Positions 35,444 through 48,995 of a stretch of DNA of 64,000 bases are shown piece by piece. Each line of letters opens with the position of its first letter. Positions within the stretch are counted from its first letter, which is position 1. Both the position numbers and the translations under genes were made by a program. Source of the stretch: Parietaria judaica (Eukaryota; Streptophyta; Magnoliopsida; Rosales; Urticaceae); the NCBI GenBank assembly GCA_954871525.1, contig OX940870.1, forward strand, positions 9,455,501 to 9,519,500, written 5' to 3'. The notes under the pieces were generated by a model. That model saw only the letters and a program-made list of their open reading frames with translations. It was not told where the DNA came from and did not search any database.

Positions 35444-38400
35444 TTAGTTACTTTGACCATACCTGGATAACAGTTCTTGAATGATAGTCCTGGCTTCGAT
35501 CAAAGTGTTTGTGATACGAACTTCTTTGGCCCATATATTTTTCATGGAGCTCGTAGTCATTTCCGCTTTCAAAAGGTTTTGATGTCTCTCCAGAGTAGCT
35601 GGATCCATCAACGAGCCCACGATCGTCTGCAAAATAATAAAAATAATGAATTCCCGCGCGTGAACTCGTTCAGAGTAGTAGTACTTTTCCAAGCATTTCC
35701 TAGTCGAACAAGAGCGTAAAATATTCTACTCTCTCCGGATATTAGTTAAACATAAGCAAGAAATTACCCAAGATGTGCCAGCACAAGTGTTAAAGACGAG
35801 CGATTTAAGAAAGTCTTCATCGGAGCGAGAAAGAGCTCTACCAGAACCGATAGAAATAGCAAGATCTTGATTATTAGAATCGAACAACGATCCGAAGTTT
35901 TTTACTGTGATCCTGTCATGCTTCTCTAGGATTCTCCGAAGACGGTAACTGATAGATTTGTTCTCAATCTTAACCCTGTCGAATTTCGAAGCGTTATTTC
36001 GTAATGCTCTCTTTTCGGGAAGTAAATCACGTAACTTTAGTAAAACTGCTGCTCTTTCACCATTTGCCCAGCAACAACATTGAGAAGATCCGTCATCTAC
36101 ACATGCCGTGTCATTTGAAAGAAGAAAAAAAAACAATCATTTTATGATTAGAAACATACTAGATTTCAATATAATTATTGATTATGAAGAAAAAAAAATC
36201 ATTATCACAAAAAAACTTACCCAAGACAAAACCAGCAATTGTGATGTCAAATTGCAGCTGCTTGGAATCAAACTTCGATGGAAGACGAGGGCCTTTCCGA
36301 AATTTCTCAAAAACAAGGATATTGATAGAAACAACCTGTTAGAATAGAAGGAAAAAATGATAAGCTCTCACATACCTTGGGAAAAAAACACAAAGAGAAA
36401 ACAAGGAAGCTAAACAGAAATTACCCGACAAGAAATCTGAAAGAACTTGAAACCAGGGTGCTGATCAAACTCGGAGATTAGACCCGAATTAAAAGTTTCA
36501 AGATCATTTGTTTCAGAAACAAGACTTGAACATACTTCACCGCCTTTGTTACTCACTACACTTATGGAGTTTATCACGATAAATGATACCGGTGTCAGCA
36601 TCCATTTATTACGACCCCTGAAAAGAAGTTTTTGAGTTTAGAAAAGAGCGGGAAATAGAATATTAGTACATGAAATGCAATGAGATTGCATACCCGAGCT
36701 CAAGAACTCGATGGAATGTTGCATCTACACCACCGCCAAATCCAGGAGGAAAAATATTTTCACTCGAAGAACTTACTATCTTAACCTGTTGTATTAAATA
36801 AATGCAAAGCGATGTAACAAGTAAGAAAATAAAGTCCAAAAAGGAGAATAATAGAACAGCAGAAACTTACAATTTGACCGTCCACCGAAACATGAACGCA
36901 AGAAGACCTTGCTTCTCTAAACAATCTTGATACGAAGGAATCTTCAAGGTTCCAAGAGCTTAAATCTTCGCCTATTGTATGTACGGCAACGACATGCCCT
37001 TTAAATGATACTAAATTCCCCTCGGGTAGCATCCAATTGTTATCAGCATTTCCTTTAGGTGTATCTGCTGATTTTGTTATGCTCTCTTTCACTTCACTCT
37101 TATTTACACTCACAATTCCAATCCAACTTGCAGGCATGGAGAGAGAAACATCCGAAGACGGTTCTAAACTTTCCCCAATTGGCACATGAAGACACAATTT
37201 AATGCAATCCGTATCATTAGATTCATCACCCCGAGAACGAGAATTATCTAAGGAATGTCCATTTGTTATAGTACTGTTTAGATTAACATCTTCAGGAGTA
37301 AATGAAACGCTCCAGAGACGCTGTTGAGCAGGAACGAGAATTTTAACACCGCCAACAGAATCAAAATCCTTTTTTGTACAGAAACAGCTTTCATCATGCT
37401 CTATAATGTAATAGCTACCAATCTGTAACAACTGGAATTTAATGAAAATGAGCTCAAAAGTACACAAGTATACAAGGAAAAAGATAAAAGGGGAGAACTA
37501 TGGCGCTCACCTGAAACATATAAAAACTTTCAGGCTTAAACTCCAGCAATACCTTTTTTTCGTTTGGCTTGAAATTGCCACAACGGGTTAAGTTAGCTGC
37601 TGTGTGACGCAACACAGCTGAACGAACTACACCATGATTTTTCGAATCTTCAGCGACCGAAGAAGAAAAAATTTTGTGAGGGGAAGAATTGAGAGGACTC
37701 TGTTTCTTACTGGATTTTGCATCAACATGTGACCTACGCCTTGACCACTGAACAGCCTTGCAAGGAATTTCTACCAAACTGTGGAAGGCAATGTGTGATG
37801 AATGACCCGTTTTGAATCGTTTTGAAATGTTTTCTCGGTGGCTTCCACCTTCACAATATTCCATGCGTTTCTTCGAGAGATCCCCAGAATCCTTACTTGA
37901 TATGACAAGATCCCAGTTTAAGATTACAGCCTCGGCATACATACTCGATGTCTTCGATAAAAATGTGTCATCTTGTAACTAACAAAATGTGAAACCAATT
38001 AATCCTCTAAATTTAGAATATTTTTTACTACTTGTTTTTATTACTGTACGATAACTGCATTTGGACGTACCTTTTCAAGCATAGGAAATTTATGTGTTAA
38101 GTACAGCAGATGAAATATTCCAGTTTCGAGTCCCTCCGAATTTTCTCCGAATTGAGGACAGGGATAAAAGGAAGAGTTTTTGCACGCCGCATTTTGAAGG
38201 TAAAAGTAAGCACAAACTCTCAAGTCTACTTCACTTGCTTGCGGGGTAAAGTTAAATATAGTTCTGCATGAGAACGGATTTTCAGATGTTCCCGAACAAT
38301 CCATCTGTGTTGGAGCTCCTTCAATGACAAGGCTGTAGTCAACTACCTGAAAATGGAGAAAGTCTTGAGCAACTTGGTGAACAGACAAAATATAAGACTC

Positions 38401-41400
38401 TTCAGCTACCTTATATCCGATTTGCGGAACAGAACACGAACAATCATAGTGAGTGAATTATAAGTTGAAAGAAATAGACGGCAGGTCCGGTTAATATGAC
38501 CTCGTATATACTGTTGGAACTGAATTTCCAGCTAGATGGAAGGTCTGGTATAATGACGTCAATATTACCAGTGGCATCAACCAACTGCAATCTTCCTGAA
38601 GATGGAGAAATCTGGAAAAATTAACATGTTATGTGATCAGATCAGCTTATCATAAAATACTAAAGGAAAATTGGGGGAAAACAAATAACGTGACATATAA
38701 AAAAAAAAAAAAAATATCAACCTTTAGACTTCCAATTAAAACAAATCCTATATCTTTACTGGAGAAAATCCTCCTAAGTGGCTGGTGATAAGATTTCCCT
38801 TCACATGATATTTTCTTATTTTCCAATCCATCCACTCTCGACCACTTGGCTTCACAATGACGAACAAACGAATGTAAAGGCACAACCTGAAATAGGATGA
38901 GAATGTGATACGAATATAAGAGGTGGATCTTCGGCTCTTATTAACCCATATCAAAAATCAGAAACATTCAATTCAACTATGTGGAAACAGTGACGTAAAC
39001 ACTCAATTCAAAAATCAGAAATTACACGATGACATAACAATTATTAAGGAATAAAATGGTTCAAGGAGATTGCTTACTAATTTCAAGTCAGCATTATGTC
39101 CTTCGGGACAACATGATTCATGCTTGAACAGTGACATAAACACTCCATGCTGCCCAAAAGGAATAGAAAATATGAAGATTATGATATTTTAGCAGAAAAA
39201 AAAGGTACTGTCTATCTGTCGTATTTTGTATTACCCGATTTGTGGAGGACAGCAACACTGAAGACGGCAAACATGATTTACAATACAACTGAATAATACC
39301 CTCTTTCTGATGACACCTTGCAATCATCAAGCATCTGCTTAACATATAATTTGAAAATAATACGCATAAACCAAAGAAAATATCTCTTAATGTCCAAAAC
39401 TAAATTAAAAAAAAAAAAAAAAGAGTTACGTTGTTGGTTCCTAGCATCTCCTTCTCAGATAGCATACAAGAAAACTTCTTGCGGAAACAAGTAACAAGAA
39501 GTAGCACCCTGCAAATATATTCAATTAGCAATAAAAATCGCATCAGAAATTACATAGAACCAGAGCTTTGCGAGAGGAGTTCAGACAATGCACACCACAA
39601 TCTGGCAGAAAGGGTTAAGGACTCAATAAAGTTCCCCAACATGCTCCATGACTGTGAAAGTATATGACACCTGCTGCATATAATTGCATAATTACTTTCT
39701 ACCCCGCATGTTGTTAATATAGCTCTTGAGGATTAGTGTCGTAAGCGGCTTAATCGAGTGAATGTTGTTAAGCGTCGTTTAGGGAATAGTCGAGTCAATT
39801 TCATTAATTGTCTTTTAGAGGTTAATTGAGTCAATTGATTGTAATATCCTCGCCCTATATAAGGAAGTTCATGTTAATGAGAAAGTTAGTCAAGAACCAA
39901 TCACAAGACTTAGTCTCTCAAGAGGAGAGATTAGGTTTTGTGAAGGTCACATTTGTGTTCAATTTTGTTCGTGATTCCGAGACTCTTGGCCCGTAACAGT
40001 TGTAAGAGAAAAATATGATCCCAACTTCGAATGCATGTTAAAGTAGCAACTAGCAACTGCAGAATGAGGACAATAGAACAGGAAACTAGAAAGTCGAATC
40101 CAATCTTTTAATTTTCTCAACATCTATCAAGAATTAAACACGATAACTTAAGCATAAAACTATAAGCAATGTGTAAAGTGTAAACTATAAGAAGATTCAT
40201 ACCCAGCCATCAGTGGGGAGAAACGTTGAATGACAATGCTAGTTTGGTAACAAGCACCGAGTATAAGCATCTTCGTCCAAGAAAAATTCGGATTCACAAA
40301 ATGGGCATTTCTCACAGATATCTACAATTAAACCAACTTAATATCACTAAATATACAGCATGAACTTCATCTGCTAATACCAAGTGAAAAACTTGCAAAA
40401 CAGTTACTTACAAGAGCGCCAACCCTGAGGCTATGCGGTGCAGTAAGCAGTTGGTTCGTTAACAAAAGCCAAACTTCATCATCTAGCTCCACAACCATCC
40501 CTTGCATGTAGATTCCTTTTACGATGCCAGTATATGATCCACATTCTGCTTTACCACCACTGACATGTTTTCTGCTAATTGGAGCTATCTTCTTTTGGAA
40601 CCTAGAAAGGCGTATACACGAATTCTCTGTAGTAACATACACTAAAGGAGAATCTTCACCTCCTATACAAACTAACTTCTTCTTCAAGCCTGATATACTC
40701 ACGACATTACCAATAAGCTTCGTGATTGCAGGATGCCAACATGATGCAAACCCCAAGAAATACACAATAATGGGTTTTGTGAAGGTGTGATTGTTCGGAT
40801 CATGAATTGACTCCCTGGAACTACATGAGCTACACTCGCAGACCAAAAATCGAGCCAAGAACCCACGAAGACTTGCAGGTGTTCCTTGATTGGAATCTGC
40901 CGTGTTCAGCGAGCTGCTGGCACCAGATGAACAGGGATTCACAGAAATTGGGCTTACTAACTCCAGAGCTCCGTGGAGGAAACGGCGAGACTTAGAACCT
41001 CTGCGGTCGACACCGGAAGAGGATGGAGTCAAAGAAAGCGAGATTTCCTCCAAACCTCGAGGAGGAACAAGCTCGCAGAAGCTCCACCGAACAATCTCCA
41101 GAAACCCACCTCCTCGTTTAATAGGAATGAAATTCCAAGCCAGAACGCAGATTTTCTTGCCAATCATATCAAGATCTAGGTCAAGAACATCGCAGCAGAT
41201 GGTGGCCGAACAATCGGAGAATCGAAAGCAAGAGCCGTACGAGCATCGAAAGCTAGAGTTACAAGAGGAGTTGCCTTTAGGAACGGCTGGGAGATTCACG
41301 GTTCCGACGATAGTGGCCGGAAACTCGAGAGGAACGAGCACCCGAGGGCTAGGGCTTTCGTTAAGAGTACGGCCCGGGCAGCGCTTCGACGCTTGGCCGG

Positions 41401-41521
41401 AATGCGGCGATTCTGAAGAAAGCGAAGGAAGCCGGAGATCCGAGACGATAGAAGTCGCGGCGGTGAGAGGACGACCGCCATGGATGAGCTCGGAGATTTT
41501 GAGAGCTCTCGCTTTCTCCAT
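35444..41521 (-). CDS. CTC1: CTC1, large subunit of the telomere CST complex, 1311 aa
   Basis: Fifteen exons, minus strand: 40412-41521, 40203-40321, 39430-39508, 39235-39306, 39078-39149, 38722-38886, 38501-38611, 38071-38346, 37511-37978, 36871-37422, 36694-36785, 36425-36617, 36221-36335, 35768-36096, 35444-35626; all GT-AG and in frame. CTC1 with STN1 and TEN1 binds single-stranded DNA, protects chromosome ends and recruits polymerase alpha for C-strand fill-in; it acts in the nucleus. Recognised by family resemblance: RFSDCSATICCDVL and KKICVLAWNFIPI in the first OB-fold region, HFVNPNFSWTKMLILG in exon 2, RLQLVDATGNIDVIIPDLP in exon 7, and the CCCWANGERAAVLLKLRDL segment in exon 14. Length is close to the Arabidopsis protein (about 1270 aa). 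Exon 4 uses an acceptor (GTGTCATCAG) inside a longer open stretch; the upstream alternative would break frame. Intron 2 holds a solo LTR. Confidence 0.93.
39712..39998 (+). mobile_element. Solo LTR in CTC1 intron 2, about 287 bp
   Basis: Starts TGTTAATATAGCTCTTGAGG and ends GGCCCGTAACA, TGTT...AACA ends. TATA box CTATATAAGG near 39856 and a long U5-like tail. The flanks CATGT (left) and GTTGT (right) agree at three of five bases, so the duplication has decayed or the ends are one or two bases off. It is antisense to CTC1. Size and ends suggest a copia or TRIM-like LTR. Confidence 0.75.
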
Positions 41522-42476
41522 TTGGCGGGAGAGAGAGCGAGGGTTAGAGAGCAGAGAACTGTGAAGAAGCTATCATTTTCAGAGAGAGAGAGAGAGAAGA
41601 AAGGCAGAGTTCTGAGCGGGAACGACAAACATGGGTTTTGAATGGGTTTCTCATATGGGTCGGGTCGGGTTTATATTGGGCCCATTTGAGCCTCAGAACC
41701 AAAAGTTGCGTAAACAGTACGCTACTAGACAGAAAACTAAAACGACAAACAAAAGATCCAACGACAAAAACATCAAGAAAAATAGAAACGTGGGTATTAA
41801 TCAAACAACAGTAATTAGGGAAATGGAAAATGACTTCAAAATATGACAAGAAAAAATTTATGTGAAGATAAAACTGTAAAAACGACCAAAAAACAAAAAC
41901 TGGCAATAGAGTAACGACAGAAGACCTATAGATGATTGGTTAATTCTTTCAAGAATTAAAAAGAGAGATTAAAATGGATTTTTATTTTTCAAACACCATA
42001 ACTTTAAAACTATTCCACAAAAATTGTTTGGAGTCTGGACAATGCTCTTAAAAGTTATTTAAATTCAAGAGCGAAATTATTTTAAAAAATAGGAATAATT
42101 TTTTGTTTTATTGTTTGGCAATAGTGGTGTTTTAGGGATTTTCCCCAAGAAGCTGTACTATGACCTAACCAATAAAATACATATAACAAAGATGTATGTA
42201 ACTTAAACGACAAAACAATTTATTAACTCAAACGACAACAAATTTCAACATAGAAATATTACATGTTGCTGAAATTACTATAACGCTCAGGAGATGGTAC
42301 TAAAAAAGCAATCGACAGGGGAAAATAATTTTATTTTAAGGAAAAATATTCACATGATCAGAACAAATGTAATAATACCTAACTAGTAATTGACACTTGA
42401 CAGCATAGAAAGAAATAAAAAAATATACATAATTACAATGAGTAAACATATGACACCAAAATCTACAAGATGGACT
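41522..42476. other. CTC1 promoter region and GCP5 3' flank
   Basis: A GA-run (41580-41598) lies in the CTC1 leader. A GGGCCCATTTGAG block near 41678 contains a possible TCP-type GGGCCCA site. No other gene supported. Confidence 0.55.
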
Positions 42477-45400
42477 TCAAGCAACAAATCCTTTTCGAGC
42501 TCTTGACATGGCATTTTCTGAGCTCGGTAGAGTCGTCAAGTTGCCAGTGTCCGACATGTAGAAGTGATTGTAGTTGATTCGCGTGACCAAATCTGCCAAG
42601 TGGGGGAAGTTTCCGAAGTTGAGCTTGAACGAGAGAATCTGCGCACGCAAAACCGACGGTGAGAGCAAGAACACATAAAACAGAGGAAGAGGAAGATAGG
42701 AATGTGTTTTACTCTTAGAAGGAAAGCAATGCAATCGTCGAACTGCTTATCAATGCGGCCGATTTCGGTTTCGCATTTGGCGTTGATAGCGGAAACAGCT
42801 CCGCCACTGAGAGTCTGCTGTATCGAATAGAAGTCCAATGCTAAGCCCAAAATGCTGTTGATTCTGCTAGCAATCAGAGCCCACTGGGAAAAAAAATATA
42901 ACTGTTAATACACATATGACGAACCTAACAATAAACCTGTTCCCTCCAAAAAAAAAAAAAAAAAAGATGAACGAAAACTGCCTGCTTTGATTTTTATTTT
43001 ATTTTTAAATTGTAGAGCAATAATCGGCAGCCCATTTCTGCGGAAACAGAAGGACGATTTCAGTCTGAATTTTTTGGTATGTCAATAGAAAATGGGCAGC
43101 CCGTCATTAAATTAAGAGCTCGGGAGGTCAGCATAAATATCTAGAGAGAGAGAGAGAGAGATCGAACCAGCTTATCCGGGACTACAAAGCATTGTCGCTG
43201 GATAGACAATAGGTAGGATTCATGAACTTCTATAACTTCGTCTAAAGACCGAGCGGCTGCCATACCCTCGCAGAGTTCTTGCCATGCACTGTGATACACC
43301 TGCTCAACAAATCCTGCTTAGAGACTTTCTTCATATCTCGTCATTTTAGCAACATGAAACCAGACTAGGTACCACAATCACAGCCAAAAACCAAAAATTT
43401 ATACTCTTCGAAATGTTAATAACTTTAGCAGAATTAGAAAGGCGGGAGTTGGGATCAAATGTTGGTAAAAAGGTCCTTACCCTGTCCATCACGTATTGAT
43501 GAAAAGCGTCCACAAAATGGAGAAGTTTTTGCTCCAACAACCAGTGACGCTTGTACTGATTCGTTGCTGAACCTCTACCCTGCAAGTGAAAACAAAAACG
43601 TCATTGTCGGGAAAAAGCTCTATCATTAATTGCTTAAATAATAATAATAGTAATAGTAACAATAATAATTATGTTACTATGGCTAAAGCAAAAAACTAGT
43701 TGTTAAAAAAAAGTAAAGCTGCACCTTCCACATCCATCTCCGAGCTTTATCAAGCAGAAATTTTGCTCGTTTGACCTTCAATAAAAACCCCATAACCTAC
43801 GGCGTATTTACAACATAGGGGGTCAGAAAATTAAATATATCCCCAAACATAGCAATAAAAGTTGAAAAAAAAGAACTACCTGGTTATACTTTTTTATTGC
43901 CTCTGTGTTAGCAATAAGTTCAAGTGGCCATGGGACCTGTGTAGGCACCGGAAAATTTCAATTAAAGCTCACGAACTTTATAAGCACGATCGAGATAAAT
44001 GAATAAAAAGTAAACCTTATATGTAAATTTTAATAAATCAAGGCCGTCCATTCCAAAGAGATGACCCTGACTTGCACGAGGAGTTGATGGCACGGCAGTC
44101 GTATTTGACCCCTGATTTTTGCTAACGGACACAACCAATGAATCTGGAGCACTTATCAGAACACTGTCAGCAGAATTTCTTATAGATTCCTGCCAAAAAA
44201 AACTACTTCAATCAATAACAAACACCATTATCATATATTTTGGATCTATCAGATGCTCGGTCTTGTAGAATCTGTACCTGTAAGATAGTGTTCAACTCAA
44301 AATCATCGTCCCAAGTTTCACCTTTATCCAGCTTATTAAAAATCACGGTTAAAAAGTACTGTAGAAGATCGCCTACAGAAAACAAACAAAAGTCAATGAA
44401 TTTATCCAAAAAAGAAAGAACGGAACAAAGTTGGTATTATGGTATTACCTGATCCTAACAGGTAGATGGCACGCAACACAGCAAGCTCCTCCATTAATCT
44501 CCAATCATTCATTAACTTCGTTAATATATGCCTGCCGATGCAATCCACCTGGATATACAAACAAATTTAGATTATATGAGCAAATTGCTTATACAGAATA
44601 TAAAGAGAAATTCCGACGAATTTACCTGCTTTCTAATATAGATGGTAAGGCACTCCTGCATTATAACGACAGGAAGTATATTATTTTTGGGCTCAAAATT
44701 CTGAATCCAATTCAGAACCTTCGATGGGAGAGTGCTATTTTTCTGGAAAGGCAAGAGCTCGGACAGTCGATTACCACCCTGTCCCTAAATAACCCATAAA
44801 ATAACATCACGATTAAAAAATGCTCATAAAGCTCTTGTTAAAAGCAAATATGATAGATTAGTACCTGAAACGAGGGAAGAACAGTTGGAAAAGGAAACAA
44901 CGTTTCTAACATTTTAGACTCATTACGCGATTGAATATAAGCAGATTCACCAAAATGGGAACCGAATGAGTAGTTTGTTCCTTCCATTGCAGAAACTGAG
45001 TGACCCTCTTCACCATATACAGCTTCTCGCAAAACCTCGTCGTTCAACGGAGGCAAATAGAAGTTTCTAGATATGCTTAAGGTTTTCCAGACATTCTTGT
45101 TTGCAGAGAGAGTCTCTTTACATACAGAAATAACTGGATATTCTGGACCAAAAGCTTGCAAATAGCTCTCTTCACTTGGGTCAGCTAGATTCTTCCCGTT
45201 CTTATACACAAGTCTGACATCAGCAATTTTCTTCTCAGAGAGCACACCGGCCAAAAATTGGTACCAAATTTTTTCATTGCATTCGTGCTTTTCTTTTCCC
45301 GAGAGATGCCCAAATGTTTGGAAACTGTCGGTCTTATAACATTCATCTTGGCAAAGATGTTTGGAGATGTGATCTCCATGGCCTATAAGACCAGAAAAAG

Positions 45401-47037
45401 AGACACAAAAAGCTTCCGACAAAGTCAGACCTGCAATGTCTTGACCGTAGCAGAAGCCATCTTTTGAACCATTGTCGAGCTCGCGATCCTTTTCTCTTCT
45501 TGCTGATGCAGAGGATAATATTGGGATGTGCCTGATCAACTGTAATGACTTGCCAGCAGAAACAATTGCCTTAGCCATGTCCTTAATAAATAATGGACAG
45601 GACTCGATGTTCATAATGCCTTGTTCCTTTTTTTCATTTTCTTGATACCCTTTTTTCCTGAAGAGATAGCTCTTCTCCCAGAAATCAGCCTCCTCGATGG
45701 AAGTTGCTTTATTAGCATAAAAGAACATCTGTGCAGATGTAGGGAATTCAGATAAGTAAAAGCTCCAATACAAAATTCACAAATTTTGAATTGCAAACAC
45801 ACACACAAGAAAAATATAGAGAAGATCGTCAACGTTACCTCCTCAAAAGGGTCATCGAGTGTGCCTTCAAACAGCCATGAATCAAGACCTTCGATATACG
45901 GAAGCAAACTTCCAATAAACATGTGAAGCAGCATTTGATATTCCTCCTCCTGAAATCACCCAAAGTTTCTAATTTATTCAACGAAGAGGACTATGTAGCG
46001 ACTCTAAACATAAGATGTGGCATAAAACTTGTCCAACCTCACCACCTTGCACAAGACAAACTTCATCGAGTCTCTTGTAAAGATAGTCAAGGATATGAAC
46101 TGCCACATCGGAAGCCGGAACAGAAGAAACAGAGTCGAAATATTGTTGAGGAATGGCACCGCATACGGTGTGTAGCAGATACTGAGCACCTGAACAGAGA
46201 CTGTATCAATATAGTCATCAGCTATCTACATAAAGAGAAGTCAACTGCACAAACCCGAGTTATTTCCCGGAAAAATCTGATATACATATAACTGAATCAG
46301 ATCAGTACAACTTTCGAGGAAAAAACTGTTGTCTAACTATCAACAAGCATTTGAGGTCAGATAAACAAACCTGGATAACGAATTCGTCAATCCCAACAAT
46401 GTTGGAGTAATTCCACTTTCCGCAGCGGTAACCTTTGTTTGTTCTTTTAGAGCAACATCACGTAATTGCTGCGACAAAAAATAAAATAAAAATCAATACA
46501 GAAATAGTATATTATTTTATGAGCTCAGAGAACTTGTCTTCCAGTTAGTCGTCAACCTTAATCAACATACCTGAAGTCGGGCAGAAACGGAGGACACGAA
46601 CGCTCTCAAAGTAGGCGGAGGCGAACTCACCCATTTCTCAACTTTAGTGACTACAATCTCCACAAGCTCTAAGCACGACGCTGCGTACATGAACTGACTG
46701 ATAATGGACTGGAAACTTGTCTGAGAAAGATGAGCCACATATATCCCGGTCTTCGCACAAAATCGCTTCTCATCGTCGTCCCAATGGAATAACGAGCTCG
46801 AAAACCCTTGCACCATTTCGAGCACTGCCCTCACCTTCAAAATAATTTACGAACCGGATTATTTCTGAGCGCAAACGGAAAAAAAAAAAATACAGCCCAA
46901 ACAACAAATTAAGTATTAGTTACCACGTCGAGTTCATTTGTTCTCAAAGATGGTACCGGTGCTGCGAAATGTAAGCAATCGGATACGCCATTGTACATCT
47001 TATCGATGAAGCTTTGAGACGCTGCTATTTTCCCCAT
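42477..47037 (-). CDS. GCP5: Gamma-tubulin complex component 5, 944 aa
   Basis: Sixteen exons, minus strand: 46924-47037, 46571-46834, 46371-46468, 46038-46200, 45839-45949, 44865-45728, 44626-44784, 44449-44548, 44278-44372, 44016-44189, 43880-43936, 43725-43796, 43481-43579, 43168-43299, 42713-42883, 42477-42638; all GT-AG and in frame. GCP5 is a Spc97/Spc98-family part of the gamma-tubulin ring complex that nucleates microtubules. Seen: N-terminal grip1 region with AAPVPSLRTNELD, GSLLPYIEGLDSWLFEG and FFYANKATSIEEADFWEKSY; C-terminal grip2 region with VPWPLELIANTEAIKKYNQ, MGFLLKVKRAKFLLDKARRW, HFVDAFHQYVMDR and the closing FGNFPHLADLVTRINYNHFY. The ATG at 47037 (MGKIAASQSF) is preferred because family proteins begin at about this point; upstream sequence looks like leader with a possible intron. 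Confidence 0.94.
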
Positions 47038-47736
47038 ATCTGACGAATTTTTTTGAAAAAGAGAAGTTACAGATTCAACCAGAACGTAGAGATACAAAAA
47101 TTCCATGTTCTTAATCACAAAAAAGTCGAAGAGTAAAGTAATGCACCATAGAGGAGTGGCTTTCCCATCGTTGTTCTTCCCTGGAAGTTCAAACTCGGAG
47201 ATCAAAACTAGGGTTCATGGAAGATGAATCAGAGCAATCGCTACCTGATTGCGAGATCTTGGAATCGGAATAGTGCAGCTTCTTCAAGTTCAAGCGTCCG
47301 TAATCGTAGTTGATGCCCTAATCGTTGGATTGATTCAGAGATAGAAGGGAGAGTTGTGTGTAGTGCAAGAGCTCTACGAAGTTGACGAAACTCTTTTCCG
47401 AGGAGTTCGTTAAGGCATTTCGCTGCGATTTGGCGCAGAAAAAATATGAATTTTAAATTTTTTTTGAGCTTGAGAAGGTGAAGCAGAATTCTGCTCCTAC
47501 GTGGAAGGAATCGATGACGGCATAAAAACACTAAATATTTTTAAAGAAATTGTAAATACACAATTTTTGTGTTAAACTTTCTAACATCTATTTATTTCTG
47601 AGAGTAAAAAATACACATAATGAGTAATTTTGCAAAAGTTTGACACAAAATTGACATTTTGTTCATTAACTTTGTTTTTCCAATGCAGTAGGTCTTAATG
47701 AGACGTGAATGAAACTGGATGTCGATATATTTTTAA
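47038..47736. other. GCP5 leader/promoter and flank
   Basis: The first 450 bp are probably 5' UTR and promoter of GCP5, with an AG (47042-47043, minus) just before the start that could end a leader intron. No separate coding gene. A small foldback copy follows (listed). Confidence 0.5.
47549..47660. repeat. Small foldback repeat, copy B
   Basis: In reverse complement it matches the unit at 14503: AATGTCAATTTTGTGTCAAA at one end, a TACTCATTATGTGTATTTTT middle and AAGTTTAACACAAA at the other. More diverged than copy A. Confidence 0.55.
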
Positions 47737-48983
47737 GGGATAATAGCGGCTAAAGTAGCCAAACTTTCATGATTTGTGTCGATAAAGGTCCAAACTGGAT
47801 TTATAGCGGCTAAAGTAGCCAAACTCGGTCAATCTGTGGCAAGCACTAATTCCGTCCAGTCAAACTTAACATCCGTTAGTCTATCGCCACGTCACTTACA
47901 CGTTATATCAAACTTTGGGTATTTATGCCGTGATAAAACCAAAGTTTGGGTACTTATGCCGCGATAAACCATTTTATATATGTTTTTCGCTTGTTCACGT
48001 CATCTAAATAAAAGTTAAAATATTATAGTTTTGGGAGGACTCGAACTCATCACTTTCCCCCTCATAAAAAGACATTATAATCATCAAACCACGTCCACTT
48101 CACGTTATATCTTGACAAAAAAAAAAGAATATACATAGAAACTTCTTGATAAGTGATCCTAGTAATAGAAACATATGTGTTTTTCGCACCGAGTTCGGGT
48201 TGACTAATTTGGATGGGGTGATTTGAATTTTCGGACCGGGGTCGAGTTGACTTTTTTAGAACGGGGTTGACTTGAATTTTTTGGACAGTGGTCAAGTTGA
48301 ATTTTTTGTACCGGATTCATGTTGACTTTGTCGGTACGAGTTCAGGTTGCCTTTTTCAGAACCGGGTCGAGTTAACTTTTTGAAACAGGGTCGGGTACAA
48401 AATATTCAACCCGGCCAAATTCTGTAAAAGTCAACCCATGGGTCTGAAAAAGTCAACCTAACCCCGTTCCAAAAAAGTCAACTCAATCCTGGTCCAAAAA
48501 GGTCAACCCAACCCCTTTCCTAATAAGTCAATCCGAAACCAGTGCGAAAAAACATATGTTTCTATTACTATGTCACTTATTAATAAGTTTCTATTTAGAT
48601 TCTTATTTTTATCAAGATATAACGTGAGGTGAATGTGTTTAGTGGTTATGTTGCTCTTATATGTGAGGGAAATGATGAGCTCGAGTTCTACTAAAGGCAT
48701 AATATTTTAACCTTTATTTAGATGATTTGAGCAATCAATTTTTTTTTAAAATAGTTTATCGCGGCATAAATACCCAAACTTTGGTTTTATCACGGCATAA
48801 ATACCCAAAGTTTGCCACATGTAAGTGACGTGGCGATAGACTAACGGATGTTAAGTTTGACTTGACGGAATAAGTGCTTGCCCCAGATTGACCGAGTTTG
48901 GCTACTTTAGCCGCTATAAATCCAGTTTGGACCTTTATCGACACAAATCATGAAAGTTTGGCTACTTTAGCCGCTATTATCCC
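47737..48983. mobile_element. Mutator-like foldback element 1, 1247 bp
   Basis: Perfect 9-bp target duplication TATTTTTAA (47728-47736 and 48984-48992), the hallmark length for Mutator-like elements. Begins GGGATAATAGCGGCTAAAGT and ends ACTTTAGCCGCTATTATCCC; the arms stay complementary for about 240 bp and, more loosely, to the middle, so the whole unit can fold. Inside each arm the ATAGCGGCTAAAGTAGCC block occurs twice. The centre (about 48190-48535) is a degenerate array of roughly 28-bp units carrying GGGTTGACTTTTT in the left half and GTCAACCC in the right half. No transposase. Confidence 0.92.
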
Positions 48984-48995
48984 TATTTTTAAATA

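Noticed and set aside
39301..39345. Upstream acceptor for CTC1 exon 4 (TTAAGCAG)
   Set aside because: Joining there gives a stop in the required phase; the acceptor at 39307-39308 keeps frame and matches the expected protein.
40890..41564. 224-codon plus-strand frame
   Set aside because: Antisense of CTC1 exon 1.
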